10,359 bases of DNA from the NCBI GenBank assembly GCA_003512825.1, contig DOOI01000067.1, positions 4,459 to 14,817 of the forward strand, given 5' to 3'. The DNA is from Paracoccaceae bacterium (GTDB lineage: Bacteria; Pseudomonadota; Alphaproteobacteria; Rhodobacterales; Rhodobacteraceae). This document shows positions 1 through 6,354 of the stretch, in pieces (position 1 is the first letter of the stretch; every line of letters starts with the position of its first letter). Below the pieces are notes generated by a model. The model did not search any database and was not told the origin of the DNA. It saw only the letters and a list, made by a program, of their open reading frames with translations. The translations under genes were made by a program, and so were the position numbers.

Positions 1-492
1 GCCCAGATCCAGCATTTCATCGGCCTCATCCAAGACCACGCCGACAATTCCCGACAGATTGAGCGAGCCACGCTTGAGGTGATCCACCAAACGGCCCGGC
101 GTGCCCACGACAATCTGCGCGCCCTTTTCCAGCGTGAAGATTTCGCGCCGCATGTCCATGCCACCCACACAAGACGCAATCAGCCCCCCGGCAGGCCCGT
201 AAAGCCATTCAAACTCGCGCCGCACCTGCATCGCCAATTCTCGGGTCGGGGCAATGATCAAGGCTTTCGGCGGTCCGGGCACGCGCAACACCGGCAGCAC
301 GCGCTCGGCCAAAGCCACACCAAAGGCCACCGTCTTGCCAGATCCTGTGCGTGCCGAGACAATCATATCCCGCCCCGCCAGATCCGGTCGCAGCATTTCC
401 TCTTGAACAGGGGTCAGGCTTGCATAGCCGCGCGCCGCCAGCGTTTCCGCTAGGGCTTGGGGCAGGGCGGCAGGAAGGGAAGGAAGGGTCAT
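1..492 (-). CDS. DEAD-box ATP-dependent RNA helicase (N-terminal part, runs off left edge)
   Basis: This frame is open from an ATG at 490-492 to the window edge and gives the first 164 residues. It carries the DEAD-box core motifs in order: Q motif GYASLTPVQ (residues 22-30), motif I ARTGSGKT (47-54), motif Ia PTRELA (82-87), a GG element, motif Ib TPGR (about 130), and motif II DEAD (155-158). The sequence stops a few residues after motif II. The family unwinds or remodels RNA duplexes using ATP in the cytoplasm, with roles in ribosome assembly, cold growth and mRNA decay. The protein starts almost directly at the Q motif, with a short N-terminus as in CsdA/DeaD- and RhlE-like enzymes. The missing C-terminal half would decide the subfamily, so no symbol is given. 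A GGAG Shine-Dalgarno (complement of 502-505) sits 9 nt before the ATG. The gene is divergent from the mraZ cluster. Confidence 0.93.
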   Translation of the reverse strand, partial: MTLPSLPAALPQALAETLAARGYASLTPVQEEMLRPDLAGRDMIVSARTGSGKTVAFGVALAERVLPVLRVPGPPKALIIAPTRELAMQVRREFEWLYGPAGGLIASCVGGMDMRREIFTLEKGAQIVVGTPGRLVDHLKRGSLNLSGIVGVVLDEADEMLDLG

Positions 493-543
493 TTCGGCAA
501 ACTCCGTCAGGGCAAGGGCGCGCCATACGCCTTTCCGTTCCCT

Positions 544-557
544 ATGTATAGCGTCAA
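544..557 (-). promoter_or_regulatory. possible helicase promoter -10 region
   Basis: On the minus strand TATACAT (complement of 544-550) is a good -10 match in an otherwise GC-rich stretch, about 50 nt before the helicase ATG. A TTGACG element (complement of 552-557) lies directly upstream, but it is far too close to act as the -35 partner of this -10. No convincing -35 is seen at 17 nt. The call rests on the -10-like element and its position only. Confidence 0.25.
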
Positions 558-595
558 TCCGGGGCCTGCGGGCGCGGAAAGCGGCATTGAGCGCA

Positions 596-675
596 TGGGA
601 GTTGACGGGAAAGGGGAGCAATTTCTCCCAAATCGTCCGAATCAACCCGTTCGAGAGAGCCGGGAATTCACGGGA
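596..675. repeat. 10-bp-phased GGGA repeats (two pairs)
   Basis: TGGGA (596-600) and CGGGA (606-610) are spaced exactly 10 bp apart. CGGGA (661-665) and CGGGA (671-675) are spaced the same way. TCCCA (626-630) and TCCGA (636-640) form a third, opposite-strand pair with 10-bp spacing. MraZ proteins are known in E. coli to bind TGGGN repeats with 5-bp spacers, so these could be auxiliary MraZ sites. They match less well than the set at 926-950 and lie far upstream, so a role is speculative. Confidence 0.35.
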
Positions 676-712
676 AAACAGCTGACTTTTCTACGTGCTC
701 TCCCGAATTCCC
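662..712. repeat. GGGAATTC inverted repeat
   Basis: GGGAATTC (662-669) is matched by GAATTCCC (705-712), 35 bp apart. Because GAATTC is itself palindromic, the core also reads as a direct repeat. No T-run follows, so it is not a standard terminator. Function unknown. Confidence 0.4.
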
Positions 713-742
713 CTGAAAATCTCTGCGCCTGAAGGGCCGTGG

Positions 743-766
743 CCAAGAAAATTGCAATTTTCTTGG
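743..766. repeat. 24-bp perfect palindrome
   Basis: Arms CCAAGAAAATTG (743-754) and its exact reverse complement (755-766) form a perfect 24-bp palindrome with no spacer. A loop-less DNA palindrome of this length in an intergenic region looks more like a binding site for a symmetric dimer than like an RNA hairpin. It is followed directly by a second palindrome at 767-786. I do not recognise a specific regulator from the half-site. Confidence 0.6.
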
Positions 767-786
767 GAAAAAATGGTCATTTTTTC
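767..786. repeat. 20-bp near-perfect palindrome abutting the first
   Basis: Arms GAAAAAATG (767-775) and CATTTTTTC (778-786) are exact reverse complements around a 2-bp centre, GT. The element begins on the base after the 24-bp palindrome ends. Read as RNA it would give a weak A/U hairpin ending in U-rich sequence, so a weak terminator is possible, but the stem lacks G/C pairs. A second operator half or a DNA-bending A-tract site is at least as likely. Confidence 0.5.
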
Positions 787-800
787 TGCCCGAGCCGAAC

Positions 801-814
801 CACAATATTTTGTG
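801..814. repeat. short CACAA/TTGTG inverted repeat
   Basis: CACAA (801-805) and TTGTG (810-814) flank TATT. Five-base arms can occur by chance. It is listed because it lies 15 bp beyond the two larger palindromes. Confidence 0.3.
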
Positions 815-925
815 TCCCTCTGTGAGTTGATGACTAGAGAGTGATCTGTGTTCGCATTTCGTTCACGCCATATCTTGTTTCTTCTATGGGAGGTGAACAA
901 GATGCAGTGGGGTTTGCCCTCAAAT

Positions 926-950
926 TCCTGTTGATTTCCATGATTTCCCA
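926..950 (-). promoter_or_regulatory. putative MraZ operator (three 10-bp-phased repeats)
   Basis: On the minus strand TGGGA (complement of 946-950), TGGAA (936-940) and CAGGA (926-930) follow each other with exactly 5-bp spacers. E. coli MraZ is known to bind TGGGN repeats with 5-bp spacers in its own promoter region. The geometry here is the same, although only one of the three copies is an exact match. The set lies about 280 bp before the mraZ ATG and overlaps the best candidate promoter for the long mraZ leader, as expected for autoregulation. Confidence 0.5.
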
Positions 951-959
951 TGCGATCAC
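931..959 (+). promoter_or_regulatory. candidate promoter of the mraZ leader / sRNA
   Basis: TTGATT (931-936) and GATCAC (954-959) are separated by 17 bp. The -35 has the TTG core usual in alphaproteobacterial housekeeping promoters, but the -10 is weak (3 of 6 consensus bases). A start near 966 would put the leader at about 265 nt and the transcript ending at the terminator at about 210 nt. This agrees with what I recall of the UpsM/mraZ leader in R. sphaeroides. The assignment depends on that agreement more than on the hexamers. Confidence 0.3.
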
Positions 960-965
960 TAATCC

Positions 966-1176
966 ACACGATGAGGACGGGATCAGGGGCAGCAAGACCC
1001 CGAACCAAAAACTCCCAAGTCAGGTTTCATACAGGCACCCGCTTTCATCGAACCAAGAGATCCGGCGCGCGAGCGAGCAGACATCCCCCCAGGTGGCGCG
1101 CGCAGTCGGACCACCCCGCTCAGCGGGACGAGGGCGGCGGATCGGGCAGTGGCAGCAGCTCCGATCCGCCGTTTTC
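966..1176 (+). ncRNA. upsM: putative UpsM-like sRNA from the mraZ 5' leader
   Basis: Seen: a 740-nt non-coding gap before mraZ, a candidate promoter near 931-959, and a strong intrinsic-terminator hairpin ending near 1176 but before the mraZ ribosome binding site. The segment between can fold locally, with CCCGC/GCGGG (1115-1127) and GGGG/CCCC (986-1001) stems around a single-stranded A-rich stretch near 1004-1012. Known: in Rhodobacter sphaeroides an abundant sRNA of about 200 nt, UpsM, is made from the extended 5' leader of mraZ by termination ahead of the gene. It is processed by RNase E and links to control of the dcw cluster. Inferred: the same arrangement exists here, with most transcripts stopping at the hairpin and a fraction reading into mraZ. 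The 5' end is a guess. Identity rests on position and architecture, not on a sequence alignment. Confidence 0.5.
1135..1175 (+). terminator. intrinsic terminator inside the mraZ leader
   Basis: CGGCGGATCGG (1135-1145) pairs perfectly with CCGATCCGCCG (1161-1171), an 11-bp GC-rich stem with a 15-nt loop, followed by TTTT and a C-rich stretch. It lies about 55 nt before the mraZ ATG and downstream of no coding region on this strand. It would therefore end a leader RNA rather than an mRNA. The T-run is short, so termination is probably partial. Confidence 0.75.
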
Positions 1177-1230
1177 CCGTTCCAGGGGTTGGAAAATTCA
1201 AACCAAGTGGGGGAAGGAGAGGTCGAGGCC

Positions 1231-1728
1231 ATGGGCCTGAGCTTCAGAGGCGAGTTCAACCAAAAGGTTGACGGCAAGGGTCGGATGTCGATCCCCGCCG
1301 ATTTTCGTCGTGTGCTCGAGCTGGGCGACCCTGCTTACTCCAAAGACAAGCTGCCGCGGATGGTCGTTCTCTATGGCCCGCATCTCAAGAATTGTCTGCA
1401 TGCCTATACACTCGAGGCGATGGCCGAAATCGAAGCCGGCATCCAGAACCTGCCGCGCGGCTCTGACGCCCGCAAAAAGGCGTCCCGCCTGATCCTTGGC
1501 AAATCATGGGAAACCGAAGTCGACCGCGATGGCCGTATCGTGCTGCCCAAAGAGCGCCGCGAACAGATCGGTCTTGCCGAGGAGGCCGTCATGGTGGCCA
1601 TGGGCGATTATTTTGAAATCTGGAACGCCGATACCTTCCGCGCCGAAGAGGCCGCCGAGATCGACAGCTTCCTGTCTGACATGCCCGACGACTTCGATCC
1701 CCTCTCCCTCATCTCGGGCGGGGGTTGA
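1231..1728 (+). CDS. mraZ: transcriptional regulator MraZ
   Basis: MraZ is the DNA-binding regulator encoded first in dcw clusters. It forms ring-shaped oligomers of AbrB/SpoVT-type domains and represses its own operon in E. coli. The 165-residue product has the two expected copies of the DxxGR motif. The first is DGKGR (residues 14-18), followed by MSIPADFR. The second is DRDGR (98-102), followed by IVLPKERR. The frame is open upstream to 841, but ATG 1231 is chosen for three reasons: it begins with the typical short lead into the first domain, a strong GGAGAGG ribosome binding site (1216-1222) lies 8 nt before it, and the upstream part overlaps the leader terminator. The acidic, glycine-ending C-terminus is unremarkable. 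rsmH starts 3 nt after the stop. Confidence 0.97.
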   Translation: MGLSFRGEFNQKVDGKGRMSIPADFRRVLELGDPAYSKDKLPRMVVLYGPHLKNCLHAYTLEAMAEIEAGIQNLPRGSDARKKASRLILGKSWETEVDRDGRIVLPKERREQIGLAEEAVMVAMGDYFEIWNADTFRAEEAAEIDSFLSDMPDDFDPLSLISGGG

Positions 1729-1731
1729 TCG

Positions 1732-2718
1732 ATGTCACGTGCTGCTGCCACAGCCTCCGACGCGCCTCATATCCCGGTCCTGCTGCGCCCTCTCTTGGCG
1801 GCCGTCGCCCCGGTTGCGGGCCATTGGCTTGATGGCACGTTCGGGGCTGGGGGCTACACCAAGGGCCTTCTCGCCGCAGGGGCAGATCACGTCACCGGGG
1901 TCGACCGCGACCCGCTCGCCTTCGCCATGGCCGCGCCATGGGTTGCGGGCTTTGGCGACAAGATTTCCCTGCAAGAAGGCGTGTTCTCCAAAATGGACGC
2001 CTATGCCCAAGATCTCGACGGGATCGTGCTCGATCTGGGCGTCTCCTCCATGCAGCTTGACCTCGCCGAGCGTGGCTTTTCCTTCATGCGCGACGGCCCG
2101 CTTGATATGCGGATGAGCCAAGACGGCCCAACAGCGGCTGATCTGGTCAATTCCGCCTCCGAAGCGGATCTGGCGGATATTCTTTTCCATTACGGCGAAG
2201 AGCGCGCGTCGCGTCGGATTGCCCGCGCAATCCTCGCCGCCCGTCCATTGACCCGCACATTGGAATTGGCCGAGGCTGTCGCCTCTTGCTTGCCGCGTCC
2301 CAAACCCGGCCAAAGCCACCCGGCCACGCGCAGCTTCCAAGCACTCCGCATCGCGGTGAATGATGAATATGGCGAACTGGTCGGCGGGCTGGAAGCCGCC
2401 GAGCGCGCCCTCAAGCCCGGCGGGCTTCTCGCCGTGGTCACGTTCCATTCCGTCGAAGACCGCATCGTCAAACGCTTCTTCCAGCACGGCACAGGCGGGG
2501 CGGGCAATGCCAATCGCTACGCCCCTCTAAGCGAAGGCCCCGAGGCCACTTGGGAGCCCGTCACCAAAAAAGCCGTCGGGCCCGACGAGGCCGAATTGTC
2601 GGAAAACCCGCGCTCACGCTCCGCACGCCTGCGCGTGGCGCGCCGCACCGCCGCACCACCGCGTGCCAATGATCCCCGCGCCTTGGGCGCTCCGGTTCTG
2701 CCTGGGAAACGACGCTGA
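1732..2718 (+). CDS. rsmH: 16S rRNA (cytosine(1402)-N(4))-methyltransferase RsmH (MraW)
   Basis: RsmH transfers a methyl group from S-adenosylmethionine to N4 of C1402 in the 16S rRNA decoding centre. The 328-residue protein is the usual family length. It shows an N-terminal HIPVLLRP, the SAM-binding GTFGAGGY loop (residues 35-42), an acidic VDRDP at the second strand, and [11 protein letters not shown]. Further on are the family-typical RGFSFM and GPLDMRM segments, [10 protein letters not shown], and [10 protein letters not shown] near the C-terminus. The C-terminal [10 protein letters not shown] stretch is also standard. The start ATG follows the mraZ stop by 3 nt, with the G-run of the mraZ C-terminal codons serving as a weak ribosome binding site. 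This suggests translational coupling. The stop overlaps the ftsL start by one base (TGATG). Confidence 0.98.
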   Translation: MSRAAATASDAPHIPVLLRPLLAAVAPVAGHWLDGTFGAGGYTKGLLAAGADHVTGVDRDPLAFAMAAPWVAGFGDKISLQEGVFSKMDAYAQDLDGIVLDLGVSSMQLDLAERGFSFMRDGPLDMRMSQDGPTAADLVNSASEADLADILFHYGEERASRRIARAILAARPLTRTLELAEAVASCLPRPKPGQSHPATRSFQALRIAVNDEYGELVGGLEAAERALKPGGLLAVVTFHSVEDRIVKRFFQHGTGGAGNANRYAPLSEGPEATWEPVTKKAVGPDEAELSENPRSRSARLRVARRTAAPPRANDPRALGAPVLPGKRR

Positions 2719-3074
2719 TGAAAACCGTTCTCTATGTTCTCCTTGCTGTCTGTGTGGTGAGCCTTGGCTTCTGGGCCTATCACGAGAACTACAAGACCCA
2801 AGACGCAATGGCCGAGGCCGAAGCGGTGCAAACCCGCATCGGCGACGCCCGCGCCCGCCTTGCCGTGTTGCGCGCGGAATGGGCCTATCTCAACCGCCCC
2901 GATCGTCTGCGCGATCTGGCCGAAATCAACTTCGACGCCTTGGCCCTCCTTCCGCTCCAGCCAGAGCAATTTGGCCGCGTTGACGAAATTCCATACCCCC
3001 CTGTGCAAACCCAATTGCCCTTGATCGATCCGGCAACCAGCGAAGCCATCACCGTCGAGGAGGGCAGCCTGTGA
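2718..3074 (+). CDS. ftsL: cell division protein FtsL
   Basis: This 118-residue protein has the FtsL layout. A two-residue cytoplasmic start is followed by one membrane segment (about residues 3-20). Next comes a charged alanine-rich helix likely to form a coiled coil (about 29-65), including the RxxWAYLNRPDRL-type end common in alphaproteobacterial FtsL. A short periplasmic tail follows. FtsL joins FtsB and FtsQ in the divisome and helps activate septal peptidoglycan synthesis by FtsW/FtsI. FtsL sequences diverge strongly, so the call relies on topology, length and the fixed position between rsmH and ftsI. The start shares one base with the rsmH stop, and GGGA (2704-2707) lies 10 nt before it. 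Confidence 0.92.
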   Translation: MKTVLYVLLAVCVVSLGFWAYHENYKTQDAMAEAEAVQTRIGDARARLAVLRAEWAYLNRPDRLRDLAEINFDALALLPLQPEQFGRVDEIPYPPVQTQLPLIDPATSEAITVEEGSL

Positions 3075-4855
3075 TCCGCACACCTCTGCGTCCACTCGCC
3101 CGCATCCTCGAAGCCCGCGCCCGCGGCGACAACCCCGACGCCATCGAACGCGAAAATCTCGCGGCCCGCCATGAGGCGATGTATGACCGCGACCGCGGCC
3201 GCGCCGAAAGCCGCCTTTTCGTTCTGGGGCTGTGCTTCTTTGCAGCGTTTTCGACCATCTCCATCCGCATGGGAGTGCTCGCAGGCACTGCGCCCGCCGA
3301 ACCCACAGTCTCGGCCGCCGGGGTTGAAATCGCCACCCAACGCGCGGAAATTCTCGACCGCCAAGGCCGTATCCTAGCCACCAATCTCGAAACGTCAGCG
3401 CTCTACGCCCAACCCCCGATGATAGTGGATCCCGCCCGCGCCGCGACTGAACTGGCCCGAATTTTCCCAGATCTGAATGCCGCCGCGTTGATGGAAGATT
3501 TCACCGGCAAGCGTAAATTCCTCTGGGTCCGCAAAGTGCTCTCGCCCGAACAACAGCAAGCCGTGCATGACATCGGCGAGCCGGGGCTGTTGTTTGGTGC
3601 TCGCGAAATGCGCCTCTATCCCAATGGCGCGCTGGCCGCGCATGTGCTTGGGGGGGCGTCCTTTGGCCGTGAAGGGGTTTCTGCTGCCGAAGTCATCGGC
3701 ACGGCAGGCATCGAAAAGATGTTTGACGACCGCCTGCGCGATCCTGCCCGCGCCGCCGAGCCGCTGCAACTCTCCATTGACCTCACCATTCAGGCGACCA
3801 TGGAACAAGTGCTCGATACGGGCATGAAACTGATGAATGCCAAAGGCGCAGCAGGCGTCTTGATGGATGTGCACACCGGTGAAGTGGTGGCCATTGCGTC
3901 GCTTCCCGATTTCGACCCAAACGAGCGCCCCGCCCCCCCCACCAAGGGCAATCCCTCCGATAGCCCGCTGTTCAATCGCGCTGTGCAAGGCGTCTATGAA
4001 CTCGGCTCCACCTTCAAGATTTTCACCGTCGCGCAGGCGATGGAACTTGGGTTGGTCAATCCCGAGACCATCATCAACACGTCCTCGCCCATGCAATGGG
4101 GCAAGCACCGCATCCGCGATTTCAAGAACTATGGCCCCACACTCTCGGTGGAAAAGGTCATCGTCAAATCCTCTAACGTCGGCACCGCACGGATCGCACA
4201 ACAGATCGGCGCAGAGCGCCAGCAATCCTTCCTGCGGTCCATCGGCATGATGGAGGCGACGCCGCTGGAAATCGTCGAGGCCAAGGGCGGAAAGCCGCTT
4301 TTGCCGCCGCGCTGGCCCGAAATCACCACGATGACCGTCTCTTATGGTCACGGCATTTCCACCTCGCCGCTCCACCTCGCCGCAGGCTATGCGATGATCG
4401 CCAATGGGGGCACCGTTGTTGCCCCGACGTTGCTGCGCCATCCCGCCGCGCAACAAGGGGCGCGCATCCTTAGCCCCGAAACCGCCGCCGCCGCCCGCCA
4501 AATGCTGCGCCATGTCGTCACCGAAGGCACCGCGTCCTTGGGCGAAGTCGCAGGCTACGAAGTGGCCGGCAAGACAGGCACAGCCGATAAACCCAAAGAA
4601 ACGGGCGGTGGCTATCACAAGGACAAGGTCATCGCTACCTTCGCCACGATGTTCCCGGTCTCAAATCCCCAATATGTCCTCATCGTCACGCTTGATGAAC
4701 CGGTCAACACCACTGGCCCCGAGCCACGCCGCACCGCAGGCTGGACAGCCGTGCCCGTGGCGGCCGAAATGATCCGGCGCGTGGCCCCGCTTCTGGGTCT
4801 CAAGCCCCAGATTGAACCCGGCCGTTTGAGTGATATAACGCTCACGTCAAACTAG
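3071..4855 (+). CDS. ftsI: peptidoglycan D,D-transpeptidase FtsI (PBP3)
   Basis: FtsI is the class B penicillin-binding protein that cross-links septal peptidoglycan with its partner FtsW. The 594-residue product has a basic cytoplasmic tail of about 48 residues and one membrane anchor (about 49-70). A periplasmic pedestal beginning with EILDRQGRILATN follows, then the transpeptidase domain. All three active-site motifs are present: STFK with nucleophile Ser313 and Lys316, SSN (367-369), and KTGT (501-504). Translation starts at GTG, overlapping the ftsL stop by 4 nt (GTGA). The strong GGAGGG ribosome binding site (3059-3064) lies 6 nt before it, which decides this start. The cytoplasmic tail is typical of alphaproteobacterial FtsI. 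The gap to murE is 14 nt. Confidence 0.98.
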   Translation: MIRTPLRPLARILEARARGDNPDAIERENLAARHEAMYDRDRGRAESRLFVLGLCFFAAFSTISIRMGVLAGTAPAEPTVSAAGVEIATQRAEILDRQGRILATNLETSALYAQPPMIVDPARAATELARIFPDLNAAALMEDFTGKRKFLWVRKVLSPEQQQAVHDIGEPGLLFGAREMRLYPNGALAAHVLGGASFGREGVSAAEVIGTAGIEKMFDDRLRDPARAAEPLQLSIDLTIQATMEQVLDTGMKLMNAKGAAGVLMDVHTGEVVAIASLPDFDPNERPAPPTKGNPSDSPLFNRAVQGVYELGSTFKIFTVAQAMELGLVNPETIINTSSPMQWGKHRIRDFKNYGPTLSVEKVIVKSSNVGTARIAQQIGAERQQSFLRSIGMMEATPLEIVEAKGGKPLLPPRWPEITTMTVSYGHGISTSPLHLAAGYAMIANGGTVVAPTLLRHPAAQQGARILSPETAAAARQMLRHVVTEGTASLGEVAGYEVAGKTGTADKPKETGGGYHKDKVIATFATMFPVSNPQYVLIVTLDEPVNTTGPEPRRTAGWTAVPVAAEMIRRVAPLLGLKPQIEPGRLSDITLTSN

Positions 4856-4869
4856 GCGTGGGGTATGAA

Positions 4870-6354
4870 ATGGGCGCGGCCACGAAATCTTTGGCGCAAC
4901 TGGGACTGACCGCCCGTGGTGGACGCGATGTCGCTCTGACAGGCCTTGCGGTGGATAGCCGTGATTTGCGACCGGGTTATCTGTTTGCGGCGCTGCCGGG
5001 CACCAAAGTGCATGGCGCAACCTTCGTTGCAACTGCGCTTGAAATGGGTGCAACTGCGATCCTGACAGACCCGGAAGGCGCGCAAATCGCAGCACCTGTC
5101 TTGGCAACACAGGACGCCGCTTTGGTCGTGGCCGAAGATCCCCGCGCCACCCTGTCTGCTGCGGCCGCGCTATGGTTTGGCGCGCAGCCCGCAACGATGG
5201 TTGCCGTCACAGGCACCAATGGCAAAACGTCGGTCTCCACCTTTTGCCGCCAACTCTGGGTCGCCATGGGCCATGCCGCCGTCAACCTTGGCACCACAGG
5301 CGTCGAAGGCGCATGGGAAGCGCCCCTGAAACATACCACGCCCGAGCCGATCACGCTGCATCGCACATTGGCCGCCGCTGCCGCCGAGGGCATCACCCAT
5401 GCCGCAATGGAGGCCTCCTCGCATGGTCTCGACCAGCGGCGCCTTGATGGGGTGCATCTCAAGGCAGCGGGCTTTACCAATTTCACCCAAGACCACCTCG
5501 ACTATCACGAAACCTTTGACGCCTATTTCGCGGCCAAAATGGGTCTTTTTCTGCGGGTTCTGCCCGAAGAAGGCACTGCCGTGGTCAATGTCGACGACCC
5601 GAAAGGCGCCGAAGTGGCCCGGCTGGCCAATGCGCGGGGGCAGCGCGTCATTCGCACGGGCCGCTCGCCCGAGGCCGATTTGCGCCTCGACGCCCAACGC
5701 TTTGACACCACGGGCCAAGACCTGCGCTTCAGCTGGCAAGGCCGCCCCATCCAAGTGCGGCTTGACCTGATCGGTGGCTTTCAGGCCGAAAACGTGCTGG
5801 TCGCTGCGGGTATGGTGATCGGGTCGGGCGCTGCCGCAGGCGATGTCTTTGCCGCGATGCCGCGCCTCTCCACGGTGCGTGGCCGCATGCAACTGGCCGC
5901 CACCCGGCGCAATGGGGCGGCGGTCTTTGTCGACTACGCCCATACGCCTGACGCAGTGGCCACCGCGCTGACTGCCCTGCGCCCCCATGTCATGGGTCGC
6001 CTCATCGCGATTGTCGGGGCAGGGGGCGACCGCGACCGCACCAAGCGCCCACTGATGGGCGAAGCCGCCGCGGCCCATGCTGACGTGGTTCTCGTCACCG
6101 ATGACAACCCCCGCAGCGAAGACCCCGCCGCCATCCGCGCAGCGGTCATGATGGGCTGCCCCGAGGCAACCGAAGTAGCGGACCGCGCCGAAGCGATCTT
6201 GCGCGGCGTCGATGCCTTGGGTCCGGGGGATGCGCTGTTGATTGCGGGAAAAGGCCATGAAAGCGGCCAGATCGTCGGGGATACGGTCTTTCCCTTTGAT
6301 GATGTCGAACAGGCCAGCGTCGCCGTGGCCGCTCTTGATGGAAGACCCGCATGA
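4870..6354 (+). CDS. murE: UDP-MurNAc-tripeptide synthetase MurE (meso-DAP adding)
   Basis: MurE ligates meso-diaminopimelate to UDP-MurNAc-L-Ala-D-Glu using ATP in the cytoplasm. From ATG 4870 the protein has 494 residues, almost the length of the E. coli enzyme. It shows the N-terminal substrate domain with GLAVDSR, the P-loop GTNGKTS (115-121), and HTTPE. NFTQDHLDYH comes next, with a following AKMGLF that contains the probable carbamylated lysine. DYAHTPDA and GKGHESGQ are also present. DNPR (412-415) is the motif that marks selection of meso-DAP rather than lysine. A GTG at 4858 is in frame but has no ribosome binding site before it. ATG 4870 has GGGG 6 nt upstream and gives the expected N-terminus. 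The stop overlaps murF by 4 nt. Confidence 0.96.
   Translation: MGAATKSLAQLGLTARGGRDVALTGLAVDSRDLRPGYLFAALPGTKVHGATFVATALEMGATAILTDPEGAQIAAPVLATQDAALVVAEDPRATLSAAAALWFGAQPATMVAVTGTNGKTSVSTFCRQLWVAMGHAAVNLGTTGVEGAWEAPLKHTTPEPITLHRTLAAAAAEGITHAAMEASSHGLDQRRLDGVHLKAAGFTNFTQDHLDYHETFDAYFAAKMGLFLRVLPEEGTAVVNVDDPKGAEVARLANARGQRVIRTGRSPEADLRLDAQRFDTTGQDLRFSWQGRPIQVRLDLIGGFQAENVLVAAGMVIGSGAAAGDVFAAMPRLSTVRGRMQLAATRRNGAAVFVDYAHTPDAVATALTALRPHVMGRLIAIVGAGGDRDRTKRPLMGEAAAAHADVVLVTDDNPRSEDPAAIRAAVMMGCPEATEVADRAEAILRGVDALGPGDALLIAGKGHESGQIVGDTVFPFDDVEQASVAVAALDGRPA

Larger units (their letters stand above)
493..925. other. non-coding divergent intergenic region
   Basis: No convincing gene is seen between the helicase start and the putative mraZ leader promoter. 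Short open frames here lack a ribosome binding site and the G/C-ending codon use of the neighbours. From about 740 to 815 the sequence becomes clearly A/T-richer than the surrounding genes. It contains several symmetrical elements listed separately: GGGA repeats, a GGGAATTC inverted repeat, two abutting palindromes and a short CACAA/TTGTG inverted repeat. The region is best read as regulatory sequence between two divergent transcription units. Confidence 0.6.

Noticed and set aside
457..732. Small plus-strand open frame in the divergent region
   Set aside because: It begins inside the helicase gene on the other strand, has no ribosome binding site, overlaps the repeat elements and shows no domain.
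841..1230. N-terminal extension of mraZ to an in-frame start at 841
   Set aside because: The extension crosses the leader terminator, has no MraZ-like sequence or typical codon use, and mraZ has a strong ribosome binding site at its own ATG 1231.
3395..4618. 407-residue open frame on the minus strand inside ftsI
   Set aside because: It lies entirely opposite a gene with all transpeptidase motifs. Long antisense frames are expected from G/C third-position bias, and the translation shows no family motif.
4858..4869. GTG 4858 as the murE start
   Set aside because: It has no ribosome binding site and would place the start where the GGGG ribosome binding site for ATG 4870 sits. ATG 4870 gives the usual MurE length.
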